From positions 1,860,001 through 1,924,000 of the forward strand of contig CP007060.1 in assembly GCA_000230955.3 (NCBI GenBank): a DNA stretch of 64,000 bases, in the 5' to 3' direction. This stretch comes from Halobacterium sp. DL1. GTDB taxonomy: Archaea; Halobacteriota; Halobacteria; Halobacteriales; Halobacteriaceae. Both the position numbers and the translations under genes were made by a program. Below are positions 1 through 8,308 of the stretch, piece by piece. The notes below the pieces were generated by a model. That model worked only from the letters and a program-made list of their open reading frames with translations, had not been told where the DNA came from and ran no database searches. Every line of letters starts with the position of its first letter. Positions within the stretch are counted from its first letter, which is position 1.

Positions 1-170
1 ACGACGGTTGCCATGCCGGCTGTCTGCCGGGAGAAGCCCAGCGACATCAGCCCTTCTGTACCGTACGCGAGACTGTACCCCACGACCATGATCAGCCCGA
101 ACGCGCCGACGCCGAGCGCGGCCTGTCCGAGGAGTGCGCTCGGAACGAGGTCGATTACTTTTCTGAACAC
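1..170 (-). CDS. partial membrane protein, N-terminal end
   Basis: The 5' end of a minus-strand gene that runs off the left edge. Translation from a GTG at 170 gives about 56 residues beginning VFRKVIDLVPSALLGQ, followed by one clear hydrophobic segment (ALGVGAFGLIMVVGYSLAY) that would cross the membrane. The family cannot be identified from this fragment. The start is chosen because a G-rich stretch lies just upstream and the frame stays open to the edge. No function is assigned. Confidence 0.55.
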   Translation of the reverse strand, partial: MFRKVIDLVPSALLGQAALGVGAFGLIMVVGYSLAYGTEGLMSLGFSRQTAGMATV

Positions 171-246
171 ACCCCCACCCTGACTACCAATCAATAATAA
201 ACCCCTACGGTAGCTGTAAGCTGTGCGACTACTCGTCGTGCTCGGG

Positions 247-393
247 CTACCGCTTCGTCTGCACGTTCGTGCTCCCGCAGTCCGGGCACTGCGTCATCGT
301 CCCGAGCGTCGGGTGCGTCGCGGTTTCCCAGTCGTCTCGGGCCTCGGAACGCCCGCAGCTGGCACACCGGAGTGTCGGCATTGATTTGGCCAT
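247..393 (-). CDS. small zinc-ribbon protein
   Basis: A 48-residue protein, MAKSMPTLRC..., with two CxxC knuckles (CASC and CPDC) about 25 residues apart, which is the layout of a zinc ribbon. It ends in a short basic tail. A second in-frame ATG at 381 would remove four residues, and either start keeps both knuckles. Many haloarchaeal genomes carry such tiny zinc-finger proteins of unknown function, probably in nucleic-acid or protein binding. It is divergent from the helicase gene at 512. The longer ORF reading back into the helicase on this strand is an antisense shadow. Confidence 0.6.
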   Translation of the reverse strand: MAKSMPTLRCASCGRSEARDDWETATHPTLGTMTQCPDCGSTNVQTKR

Positions 394-511
394 GTGTGCC
401 ACTTCGTCACACGCGGCAAAATAGTTCCCGGCGGACAGACCCGGTGGCGAGCGCGAACCGACGCCGACGAAAGCCGTAACCCGTTTTCCCGCTCGCGCCC
501 TACGCCGGGTA

Positions 512-2311
512 GTGACCGACATCTCGAAGGAGGCGTTCCACGACGCCCTCGAATCCGTGGGGCGCCCAGTCGCCACCGCCGCACAGGTCGCGCGGGAACT
601 GGGGTGCACGCAGGCCGAGGCCGCCGATGCGCTGGAGGAACTCGCGGAGCGCGGCGACGTCGAGCGGGCGGGCGTGGAGTCCGACCCCGTGGTGTGGTAT
701 CCGCGGGACTGGCTCGAACTGACCGACCGCGAGCGCGTCGTCCCGTTCCCGGGGCGCCGGGAGATCATCGTCGACCAGCCGGCGCAGTTCACGCGCGCCC
801 AGCTCTCCCGGTTCGCGCACCTCGAGGACACGACGCGAACGGGAAGCTACCGCTACGTGGTCCGCGAGGAGGACGTGTGGGCGGCGCCGTTCGAGTCCCT
901 GGAAGCCCTCCTGGATGCGATGCGCCGCGTGCTCCCGCGGGAGGTGCCCGGCCTCGAGGACTGGGTCGAGGAGCAGTGGACGCGCGCGACCAGGTTCCGC
1001 CTGCGAACCCACGACGACGGCTACGTCGTGCTCGAGGCCAAGAGCGAGAGTCTTCTCGGGAACGTCGCCGAGCAGAAACTCGCGGACGACGTGCTCCGCG
1101 CGAAGATCTCGGACACCGAGGCGTGGGTCGCCGAGGAGAAGGTCGCGGAACTGAAGCGCACGCTGTACGAGGCGGGCTACCCTGTGCGCGACGACCGCGA
1201 CCTCGAAACGGGCGACCCCCTCGACGTCACCCTGAACCTCGAACTCCGTGACTACCAGGCCGACTGGGTCGAGCGATTCGTCGACGCCAACTCCGGCGTG
1301 CTCGTCGGACCGCCGGGTGCGGGGAAGACGGTCGCCGCGATGGGCGCGCTGGAGGCCGTCGGCGGCGAGACGCTTGTGCTGGTCCCGAGTCGCGAACTCG
1401 CCGCGCAGTGGCGCGACGAACTGCTCGCGCACACCTCGCTCACCCCCGACCAGGTGGGCGAGTACCACGGCGGCAGCAAGGAGGTCCGGCCCGTCACCAT
1501 CGCCACGTACCAGACCGCGGGGATGGACCGCCATCGCCACGTCTTCGACGACCGGGAGTGGGGGCTCATCGTCTACGACGAGGCCCACCACATCCCGAGC
1601 GAGGTGTTCCGGCGCTCGGCGGACCTCCAGAGCAAACACCGCCTGGGGCTGTCGGCGACACCAGTACGGGAGGACGACAAGGAGATGGACATCTACACGC
1701 TCATCGGGCCGCCCATCGGCACCGACTGGGACGCGCTGTTCGACGCGGGCTACGTCGCGGAACCGGAGGTCGAGATACGCTACGTGCCGTGGCTGGACGA
1801 CGACGCGCGCTACGAGTACGCCAGCGAGAGCGGCCACACGCGCCGCCGGCTCGCCGCAGAGAACCCCGCGAAAGACGAGGAGGCGCGACACCTCCTGGGC
1901 CAGCATCCCGACAAGCAGGCGCTCGTGTTCGTCGACTACCTCGAACAGGGCCGGCGCCTCGCGGAGGCACTCGACGCGCCGTTCGTGAGCGGGGAGACCC
2001 GTCACGTCGAGCGCCAGTCGCTGTTCGACCAGTTCCGGACCGGCGCGCTGGACACGCTCGTCGTCTCCCGCATCGGGGACGAGGGCATCGACCTGCCGGA
2101 CGCCGAACTCGCAATCGTCGCGTCGGGCCTCGGTGGCAGTCGGCGCCAGGGCGCCCAACGCGCCGGCCGCACGATGCGTCCGGGCGGCCAGTCGCTGCTG
2201 TTCGTGCTGGCGACCCGCGGCACCGAAGAGGAGGACGACGCGCGCAACCGGATGCGCCACCTCGCGGCGAAGGGCGTGCGCGTCACCGAGTCCGGGAGCA
2301 GCCGTGACTGA
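512..2311 (+). CDS. XPB/Rad25-like superfamily 2 DNA helicase
   Basis: A 599-residue SF2 helicase. The N-terminal 60 or so residues look like a winged helix (AQVARELGCTQAEAADALEE). Walker A (GPPGAGKT) is near residue 267, the DEAH box (VYDEAHH) near residue 356, then LSATP, and the C-terminal RecA domain carries the arginine motif in QGAQRAGRTMRPGG. The overall arrangement resembles archaeal XPB (Rad25) helicases, which unwind DNA 3' to 5' in repair or transcription-related roles. The GTG start at 512 is the first in-frame start before the conserved N-terminus. The next gene overlaps its 3' end by 8 nt, so the two are probably co-translated. Confidence 0.85.
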   Translation: MTDISKEAFHDALESVGRPVATAAQVARELGCTQAEAADALEELAERGDVERAGVESDPVVWYPRDWLELTDRERVVPFPGRREIIVDQPAQFTRAQLSRFAHLEDTTRTGSYRYVVREEDVWAAPFESLEALLDAMRRVLPREVPGLEDWVEEQWTRATRFRLRTHDDGYVVLEAKSESLLGNVAEQKLADDVLRAKISDTEAWVAEEKVAELKRTLYEAGYPVRDDRDLETGDPLDVTLNLELRDYQADWVERFVDANSGVLVGPPGAGKTVAAMGALEAVGGETLVLVPSRELAAQWRDELLAHTSLTPDQVGEYHGGSKEVRPVTIATYQTAGMDRHRHVFDDREWGLIVYDEAHHIPSEVFRRSADLQSKHRLGLSATPVREDDKEMDIYTLIGPPIGTDWDALFDAGYVAEPEVEIRYVPWLDDDARYEYASESGHTRRRLAAENPAKDEEARHLLGQHPDKQALVFVDYLEQGRRLAEALDAPFVSGETRHVERQSLFDQFRTGALDTLVVSRIGDEGIDLPDAELAIVASGLGGSRRQGAQRAGRTMRPGGQSLLFVLATRGTEEEDDARNRMRHLAAKGVRVTESGSSRD

Positions 2312-2570
2312 CGACCGCCTCCGGGAACTCCACGACCACCTGGCCGCGACGGGCGAACTGCCCGTAGAGCGCTCGGCGAGCCACTACCTCGGGGAGGCCG
2401 AAGCCGTGGTGGCCGACGCGCTGAAACCTGGAACGGACGACGAGGTCGTCCAGAAACGCGTCGAGCAGGCCCGCGAACTGCTCTCGAACGTCGAGGGAAC
2501 CGGGGACGAGCGGGCGGACGAGCACGTCGAAGCGGCGCGAGCGTGCTGTGCGGAGTTACTCGACGAGTGA
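2304..2570 (+). CDS. small haloarchaeal protein coupled to the helicase
   Basis: An 88-residue, acidic, probably all-helical protein starting at a GTG that overlaps the helicase stop by 8 nt. The sequence (VTDDRLRELHDHLAATGEL...) has no metal-binding motif, signal peptide or membrane segment. The in-frame reading continues upstream into the helicase gene, but that part is a shadow. Translational coupling suggests it works with the helicase; its function is unknown. The acidic composition and high GC in third codon positions support it as a real gene. Confidence 0.65.
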   Translation: MTDDRLRELHDHLAATGELPVERSASHYLGEAEAVVADALKPGTDDEVVQKRVEQARELLSNVEGTGDERADEHVEAARACCAELLDE

Positions 2571-2626
2571 CATTATTCCCGAGGCGACCACCCTCGAACT
2601 ATCATCACTGAGAGACGGAGCCCACA

Positions 2627-2635
2627 TTTTAAATA
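2627..2635 (+). promoter_or_regulatory. TATA box of the transducer gene
   Basis: TTTTAAATA in an otherwise GC-rich intergenic region, 44 nt before the ATG at 2679. This places a transcription start near 2660 and gives a short leader of about 20 nt. Confidence 0.55.
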
Positions 2636-2678
2636 GGAGGTTCGTCATCTCTCGCCTAGTCAGAGTGACCGCAGCAAT

Positions 2679-4337
2679 ATGTTCGAATTTTTAACAAGTG
2701 TGGTCGCCGGCGTCACCGGCTCGGCGAACAGCGCCGACGCCGACAGCACGGCGGGTGCAGGTGCCGGACCGGGTACCGACCAGGACGGAGATGACCACGA
2801 CCCCGAGGCGTGGCGGGAGCGAGCGACCGTCGGCTCCGTCGTCGAGAGCATCATGGACGGGATGGGGTACCCCATCTTCATCGTCGACGACGAGGGCTAC
2901 TTCACGAAGCTCAACGAGGAGGGGCGGGAACTGTTCGACCGCGAGCCGGGGGAACTGTACGGGGACTGCCTCTTCGACTACGACGAGGCGGACAACTCCG
3001 TGATGCGGAAGGTTCTCGACACCGGCGAGGCGGTCCGGAACCTCGAGGACACGGTCAGCGTGGACGGCGATGAGGTCCCCGTCAACCGCACAGTCATGCC
3101 GTTCTTCGGCGCGGACGGCGAGGTCGTCGGCGCCCTCGAGATAAACGAGGACATCTCCGAGCGCGTCGAGTTGCGGGAACGCGAGGAGCAACTCGAGGCC
3201 TACCAGAGCGAGGTTGTCGACGAACTCAAGAAGAGCCTCGACGCACTCTCGCAGGGCGACTTCACCGTCGAACCGTCGGTTCGCGAACCCGACGCCGACT
3301 TCGAGGCCATCAAGAACGTCTACCGGGAGTTCGACGAGATGGCGTCAGACCTCGACCACGCGGTGCGGACCACCCGCGAGTCGCTGCGGACCGCCCGCGA
3401 CCACGCCGCCGAACTCGACGACATCGCGGAGACGCTGAGCGACGCCAGCGAGGAGGCCAGTTCCGCTATCGGCGAGATCGAGGCGTCAAGCGACCAGGTC
3501 TCGGAGGTCGCCCAGCAGCAGACCGAGCGCACGGAGCGCGCCGAGGCGAACGTCTCGGAACTCTCCGCCACGGTCGAGGAGATCGCGGCGACCGCCCAGG
3601 AGATCGACCGCCTCGCCGAGGACGCCAACGACCTCGCCTCCGAGGGGACCGACGACGCCGAGGACGCCATCGAGCGCATGGAGCGCGCGATGGAGGCCTC
3701 CGAGCGCAACATGGAGGTCGTCCAGTCCCTCGAGGAGCGGATGGACACCATCAACGAGATGACGGAGATGATCGACGAGATCGCCGACCAGACCAGCCTC
3801 CTCGCGCTCAACGCCAACATCGAGGCGGCCCGCGCGGGCGAGGACGGCAGCGGCTTCAAGGTCGTCGCCGACGAGGTGAAGTCCCTCGCCGAGGAGTCAA
3901 AGGAGGCCGTCGCGGAGATCTCCGAGATCGTCGACGACCTCAAGGAGGGCATCGACACCACCGCCGAGGCCATCGACGACAGCAACGAAGAGGTCAAGCA
4001 GGGCGCCGACGCCGTCGAGGACGTGGTCGACCGCATCGACGAGATCGACGAAGCCATCTCCGAGACGAACCACGGCCTCAGCGAGATCACGAGCGCCACC
4101 GAGGACCAGGCCGAGAGCGCCGAGACCGTCCACCAGCTGGTCGAGGAGGTCGCCGACTCCAGCCGCGACGTCAGCGGCCGGATGCAGCAGGTCGCCGCGG
4201 GCGTCCAGCAGCAACGAGAGTCCGTCTCAGACGTCGCCGACCAGTCCCGCGACGTCGACGACATCGCCGACGACATGGCCGAGAGCCTCACCGACTTCCG
4301 CCTCGACGAGGACGAGGCGGCGACCGTCGACGAGTAG
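2679..4337 (+). CDS. soluble PAS-containing methyl-accepting transducer (Htr family)
   Basis: A 552-residue chemotaxis/phototaxis transducer. A low-complexity acidic N-terminus is followed by a PAS domain (about residues 50-165, around GYPIFIVDDEGYF) and then a long coiled-coil signalling domain. The conserved hairpin tip is near residues 366-407 (ADQTSLLALNANIEAARAG), which is the CheA/CheW contact. There is no membrane segment or HAMP anchor, so it should sense an intracellular or diffusible cue through PAS. Glu/Gln-rich heptads flanking the tip are likely methylation sites. It is monocistronic with its own TATA box. The ligand cannot be read from the sequence. Confidence 0.9.
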   Translation: MFEFLTSVVAGVTGSANSADADSTAGAGAGPGTDQDGDDHDPEAWRERATVGSVVESIMDGMGYPIFIVDDEGYFTKLNEEGRELFDREPGELYGDCLFDYDEADNSVMRKVLDTGEAVRNLEDTVSVDGDEVPVNRTVMPFFGADGEVVGALEINEDISERVELREREEQLEAYQSEVVDELKKSLDALSQGDFTVEPSVREPDADFEAIKNVYREFDEMASDLDHAVRTTRESLRTARDHAAELDDIAETLSDASEEASSAIGEIEASSDQVSEVAQQQTERTERAEANVSELSATVEEIAATAQEIDRLAEDANDLASEGTDDAEDAIERMERAMEASERNMEVVQSLEERMDTINEMTEMIDEIADQTSLLALNANIEAARAGEDGSGFKVVADEVKSLAEESKEAVAEISEIVDDLKEGIDTTAEAIDDSNEEVKQGADAVEDVVDRIDEIDEAISETNHGLSEITSATEDQAESAETVHQLVEEVADSSRDVSGRMQQVAAGVQQQRESVSDVADQSRDVDDIADDMAESLTDFRLDEDEAATVDE

Positions 4338-4410
4338 TCGCCTCGGTCACCACTCCCGTCACTGCATAGTTCTCACGCGCGAGACCGCAAACGCGACCCA
4401 GGGTTTCCCC

Positions 4411-4427
4411 GTGTCACGCTGTGACAC
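4411..4427. promoter_or_regulatory. perfect 7-3-7 inverted repeat
   Basis: GTGTCAC-GCT-GTGACAC, a perfect 7-bp inverted repeat with a 3-nt centre, 18 nt upstream of the ATG of the frameshifted zinc-finger gene and about 75 nt after the transducer stop. The half site GTGTCAC recurs at 4652 downstream of the small gene. It could be a repressor operator or part of a transducer terminator; the lack of a T-run favours an operator. Confidence 0.4.
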
Positions 4428-4445
4428 ATCTCGTGCGGTGCGACA

Positions 4446-4612
4446 ATGAGTGTGATACAGAAATTCAGATCGGCGCTGCCCGTAGACGAGGAGGAGAGTG
4501 TCCGCGATACGTACGAGTGCCAGCAGTGCGGAACACGTTCGAATCTGCGAAGACGCCAGACCGTGCCAAGTGCGTGGAGTGCATGTCAGAGGACGTGCGG
4601 ACCACCGACTGA
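4446..4612 (+). pseudogene. frameshifted small zinc-finger protein (DUF7129/rubrerythrin-like type)
   Basis: From the ATG at 4446 the frame reads MSVIQKFRSALPVDEEE, then YECQQCGT, and then loses the family pattern. From 4535 the frame one base back reads TFESAKTPDRAKCVECMSED and stops at 4612. One extra base between GGAAC and ACGTTC (about 4534) would give a continuous protein of about 55 aa with paired CQQC and CVEC knuckles and the phrase CGTTFES. That matches small haloarchaeal zinc-binding proteins as I remember them. The gene therefore looks inactivated by a one-base deletion, or contains a sequencing error. A different ORF starting at 4421 contains only the second half and is not believable alone. 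Confidence 0.65.
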
Positions 4613-4826
4613 CACCGCTCGCTAGCTGACCTGCCTCAATCCCCAGTTCTATCGTGTCACACACGGGTCCCGAAGACGGGACTCCGTCTGCTACTCGCAC
4701 GGACAACGGTGAGAGTGGCGCCCAACGGAGCGCCAGAAGAGCGTCGGAGAGACTGACTACGCTACTCGTCGCCGCGCGGGACACCGCCAGACTCGCTCCG
4801 CTAGCCCGACGAGTCCTGCGCTCGTG

Positions 4827-6257
4827 TTACTCGCGCGGGACCCCGTTGTCGTACCGGGGCAGGTAGTCGCGGCCGCCCGCGTCGACCTGCAGTTCGTCGT
4901 CCTCGACGACGACCTCGCCGCCGACGATGGTGTGGGTCGGGAGGCCCGTCAGTTCCTCGCCGTGGAACGTCGAGTAGCGGGGCTCCATCGTGTGGTAGAA
5001 GTCGTCGTCCACGACCTTGCTCTTGTCCAGGTCGACGATGACCATGTCGGCGTCCGAGCCCTCCGCGAGTGCGCCCTTCCGGGGGTAGAGGCCCCAGCGC
5101 TTGGCGTTGTTCTCGGCGCAGATTTCGACGAGACGCTCCATCGAGATGCGGTTCTTGTTGACGCCCTCGCTCATCATCACGGGGAGGAAGTACTCGATGC
5201 CGTTGTTGTCGCCCGGGATGGCGTCCCAGATGTCGCCGTGCTTGCCCGTGTCCTTCTCCTTGAACTCGAGTTTGTGCGGGCAGTGGTCGGTGCCGAGGTA
5301 GTCGACGGTGCCGTTGCGGAGGCCCTCCCAGAGGCGCTTCTGGGACTCCTCGCCGCGGAGCGGCGGGCTGATCTTCCCCCACGTGCCGAGTTCCTCGTCG
5401 TGTTTCGTGTGGCTGAGGAACGCGGGCAGCGTCTCCGCGTGGACGTTGACGCCCTGGTCCTGCCAGCGCTCGCAGATGTCGACGCCCTCGCCCGTGGACA
5501 TGTGGACGATGTACGAGCGGGAGTCCGTGTACTCGGTGAGGCGAGCAATCTGTTCTATCTGCATCGCCTCGCAGATGTTCGGCGCGGACTCGCTCCACGC
5601 TTCGAGGTCGTTGCGGCCCTCCTCCTGGAGCTCCTGGCGGCGCTCGTAGGCGAGGTCCTCGTTCTCCGCGTGGAACATCACGACGCCGTCGTTGATCTCG
5701 GAGACCTTGTCGAGCACCTTGTAGGTGCGGCCGGCGTCGGAGTGGTCGATGCCGAGTTCGGGGCTGGCGTGCTTGTACCAGTTGAAGAAAATCTTGTACG
5801 AACGGATGCCCTCCTCGGCCAGACCCTCGATCTCGTCGACGTGGTGGTCCTGGTGGACGATGGCGTGATACGCGAAGTCGATGTAGGAGTTCTCCTCGCC
5901 GGCCTGCCGGAAGAAGTCCATGTCGGGCAGGTAGGGGTCCGGCTGGAGGAGGAAGTTCACGACGCTGGTGACGCCGCCGTGGACCGCGCCGCGGGTCTCC
6001 GTCTCGAAGTCGTGTTCGAGGCCCTCGTGGTAGTCGAACTCGTAGCGGGAGAGCCCCCAGTGGACGTGCGGGTCGATGAACCCGGGAATCAGGTAGTTGC
6101 CTTCCGCGTCGATGGTTCGTTCGGCGTCGGGGAGGTTCGCCTCCGTGCCGACGTTCACGATCTTTCCGTCGCGCGACGCTACACCACCGTCGATGGTGCC
6201 GGACGGCGTGACGACGCGCGCATTGACGACTCTCAGGTCTGCGGACTGCGTGCCCAT
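4827..6257 (-). CDS. dihydropyrimidinase/hydantoinase-type amidohydrolase
   Basis: A 476-residue cyclic-amidohydrolase family enzyme (dihydropyrimidinase, hydantoinase, allantoinase, dihydroorotase group). The binuclear zinc site is complete: His64 and His66 in DPHVHW, the Lys155 that would be carboxylated (SYKIFF), His196 (FHAENE), His252 (IVHMS) and Asp324 (GTDHCPH). Known members open cyclic amides such as dihydrouracil, hydantoin or allantoin; the sequence alone does not choose between them. It is monocistronic with a TATA-like box at the leaderless distance. Its neighbours (nucleobase permeases, molybdenum hydroxylase, cytosine-deaminase family) suggest a role in N-heterocycle breakdown. 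Confidence 0.85.
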   Translation of the reverse strand: MGTQSADLRVVNARVVTPSGTIDGGVASRDGKIVNVGTEANLPDAERTIDAEGNYLIPGFIDPHVHWGLSRYEFDYHEGLEHDFETETRGAVHGGVTSVVNFLLQPDPYLPDMDFFRQAGEENSYIDFAYHAIVHQDHHVDEIEGLAEEGIRSYKIFFNWYKHASPELGIDHSDAGRTYKVLDKVSEINDGVVMFHAENEDLAYERRQELQEEGRNDLEAWSESAPNICEAMQIEQIARLTEYTDSRSYIVHMSTGEGVDICERWQDQGVNVHAETLPAFLSHTKHDEELGTWGKISPPLRGEESQKRLWEGLRNGTVDYLGTDHCPHKLEFKEKDTGKHGDIWDAIPGDNNGIEYFLPVMMSEGVNKNRISMERLVEICAENNAKRWGLYPRKGALAEGSDADMVIVDLDKSKVVDDDFYHTMEPRYSTFHGEELTGLPTHTIVGGEVVVEDDELQVDAGGRDYLPRYDNGVPRE

Positions 6258-6278
6258 ACCAGAGAAATCGCGTTCCCC

Positions 6279-6290
6279 AACTTAAGTTTA
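6279..6290 (-). promoter_or_regulatory. TATA box of the amidohydrolase gene
   Basis: On the minus strand the AT-rich block TAAACTTAAGTT is centred about 27 nt upstream of the ATG at 6257. This is the spacing expected for a leaderless haloarchaeal transcript and supports that start. Confidence 0.5.
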
Positions 6291-6359
6291 CGCATGCCGG
6301 GAGTCACCGGATTCCGAACCTATACGTGAACGTGGGGGTAATTCACGGCCGTCAGCCCA

Positions 6360-7499
6360 ATGGAGAGAGCCATCACTATCGCCGGCGCCGGCATGACCCG
6401 CTTCGCTTCGGACGCGGACGCCGACGTCAGGACGCTGCTGGAGCGCGCGGGGACGCGCGCGCTCGACGACGCGGACGTCGCGGGCCACGAACTCGACGCC
6501 GTGCACGTGGGGAACATGGCCGCGGAGGCCTTCGAGGACCTCTCGGGCCTCCACAACGCGCTCGCCGCGAGCCTCGGCGCCTACGGCGCGCAGGCCGACC
6601 GCGTGGAGAACACGAGCGCGAGCGGCGCGAGCGCGTTCCAGCGCGGCCTCCAGGCCGTCGCTTCTGGCGCCGCGGACACCGCACTCGTCGCGGGCGGCGA
6701 ACGCATGTCCAGCGCCAGCACGGAGACAGCCACGGGCGTCATCGGGAGCATCGTCCACCCGGAGGAGTACGAGTACGGCGTCACGCTGCCGTCGTTCGGC
6801 GGCCTCGCGGCGGACGGCTACCTGCGCCGGTACGACGCGCCGTACGAGGCGCTCGCCACGGTTGCCGCGAAGAACCACGCGAACGGCGCGAACAACGAGT
6901 ACGCGCAGTTCCAGAAGGAGATAACGGTCGAGGACGCCGTCGAATCACCCAGGATCGCCGACCCGCTCAGACTCTACGACTGCTGTCCGACCAGCGACGG
7001 CGCGGCGGCGCTCGTCCTGCAGGCCGAGGGCGGCGACGTCGCCGTGCGGGCCTGCGAGAGCGCGGTCGGCACGCACGCCGTCGCCGAGCGAGACGACCCA
7101 CTGGAGATAGCGAGTGTGGCGACGGCCGGCGAGCGCGCGTTCGCCGCCGCCGACCGCGACCAGGGGGATATCGACGTGGCCTGCATCCACGACGCGTTCA
7201 CGGTCCTCGAACTGCTCGAACTGGAGGAACTGGGCTTCTACGACGAGGGCGAGGCGTGGCGGGCGACGATGGACGGCGAGACCCGCCTCGACGGGGACCT
7301 GCCGGTGAACCCCGGCGGCGGCCTGAAGGCCCGCGGCCACCCGCTCGGCGCGACCGGCGTCTCGCAACTCGTCGAACTCGTCTGGCAGTTGCGCGGTGAG
7401 GCCGACGGCAGACAGGTTGACTGCGAGACGGGACTGGCGGTGAACGTCGCGGGCTTCGGGAACAACGCTGTCTGCTCGATACTAGAGGAAAACACATGA
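6360..7499 (+). CDS. thiolase alpha subunit, haloarchaeal Ser-type
   Basis: A 379-residue thiolase of the SCP2-like/archaeal class. Thiolases condense or cleave 3-ketoacyl-CoA. The usual nucleophilic Cys position is Ser86 here (ENTSASGAS; the DNA codon is AGC). His278 (CIHDAF) and His327 (GHPLGATG) are present, and the C-terminal CxG motif is replaced by NVAGFG. Haloarchaeal beta-ketothiolases with a Ser-His-His triad and a separate OB-fold subunit have been reported in Haloferax mediterranei PHA synthesis; this pair matches that layout. The stop overlaps the next gene by 4 nt. It could act in PHA or mevalonate precursor supply or in beta-oxidation. Confidence 0.85.
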   Translation: MERAITIAGAGMTRFASDADADVRTLLERAGTRALDDADVAGHELDAVHVGNMAAEAFEDLSGLHNALAASLGAYGAQADRVENTSASGASAFQRGLQAVASGAADTALVAGGERMSSASTETATGVIGSIVHPEEYEYGVTLPSFGGLAADGYLRRYDAPYEALATVAAKNHANGANNEYAQFQKEITVEDAVESPRIADPLRLYDCCPTSDGAAALVLQAEGGDVAVRACESAVGTHAVAERDDPLEIASVATAGERAFAAADRDQGDIDVACIHDAFTVLELLELEELGFYDEGEAWRATMDGETRLDGDLPVNPGGGLKARGHPLGATGVSQLVELVWQLRGEADGRQVDCETGLAVNVAGFGNNAVCSILEENT

Positions 7500-7804
7500 C
7501 TGCGACCGAGTGCGAGAGCTGCGACGAGGCGTGGGCGTACGACCGGGTGCGCTGCCCGAACTGCGGCGGCGAGGAGTTCGAGTCGGTCGAACTCGGGGCG
7601 GGCGAACTCGTCGCGACCACCGTCTCGCGGGTGACGCCGCCCGGGGTGCGCGAGCCGAACCCCCTGGGCATCGCTCGCTTCGGCGACGTGGCACTGACGG
7701 CGCAACTGGTCGACGAGGAACTGGACGCGGGCGACGAGGTGGTGCTGGCTGGCGACTACCAACTGCGCGACGGGCACCGCGGACCGCGACTGGAGCAGGC
7801 GTAA
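7496..7804 (+). CDS. DUF35 OB-fold/zinc-ribbon thiolase partner (beta subunit)
   Basis: A 102-residue protein with an N-terminal rubredoxin-like zinc ribbon (CESC...CPNC) and a C-terminal OB-fold strand pattern, the DUF35 (acyl-CoA-associated) architecture. In archaea these proteins form complexes with thiolase-like subunits. The start codon overlaps the thiolase stop (ATGA), so the two subunits are translationally coupled and probably made in equal amounts. Confidence 0.85.
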   Translation: MTATECESCDEAWAYDRVRCPNCGGEEFESVELGAGELVATTVSRVTPPGVREPNPLGIARFGDVALTAQLVDEELDAGDEVVLAGDYQLRDGHRGPRLEQA

Positions 7805-7852
7805 TCGACGGTAGCGACCCGGCGCTGACTGGAGAACAGCGGCCCGATTTAC

Positions 7853-8260
7853 TCACTCCAGGCCGATGGTGTCTGCCAGCCGGTCCTGGCACTCCCTGGG
7901 GTGTTCCGGGTGGACGGCGACGGGTTTCGCCTTGTCCTCGACGTGGATGACGAGGACCCGCCGTTTGCTGTACGTCCGGTAGAGGCTGAACACCCCGACC
8001 GCGGCGAACGCAAGCCCGACGAGGGGGTTCCTCGTCATGACGACGTAGGCACCCACGGCGATCAGGACCAGGCTCATCACGGCGACGTCCCACTCCAGGG
8101 TCCGCAGGTCGATTTTCAGGATGGCGTCGTTGTGTATCTTCACTCGTTCGTCGTCGCGTTGCACGAACACCGCGTCGTCGGAGTACCCGATCCAGCCGCC
8201 GGTTCGCAGCGACATGCGGGTAATCTCGGTGGTCCGGCGTTCCTGTCCCTGTTCGGTCAT
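7853..8260 (-). CDS. small two-helix membrane protein
   Basis: A 135-residue protein with a polar N-terminal domain of about 58 residues (MTEQGQERRTTEITRMSL...), two adjacent transmembrane segments (around AVMSLVLIAVGAYVV and PLVGLAFAAVGVFSLY), a basic loop and a charged C-terminus. The N-terminal part resembles a small PH-like or beta-rich domain. Family and function are not recognised. It lies between the convergent thiolase operon and the NCS2 permease gene, both more than 45 nt away. Confidence 0.65.
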   Translation of the reverse strand: MTEQGQERRTTEITRMSLRTGGWIGYSDDAVFVQRDDERVKIHNDAILKIDLRTLEWDVAVMSLVLIAVGAYVVMTRNPLVGLAFAAVGVFSLYRTYSKRRVLVIHVEDKAKPVAVHPEHPRECQDRLADTIGLE

Positions 8261-8308
8261 GGTCGAAAGAAACTGTAGTCGTTCTTTTGCGTTGCGGAAC
8301 CGCGGACG

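Noticed and set aside
500-2260. A 586-residue minus-strand open frame
   Set aside because: Antisense of the XPB-like helicase, which has clear motifs on the plus strand.
4654-4866. A 70-residue plus-strand open frame
   Set aside because: Low complexity, no motif, overlaps the amidohydrolase 3' end; the composition is not acidic as expected for this genome.
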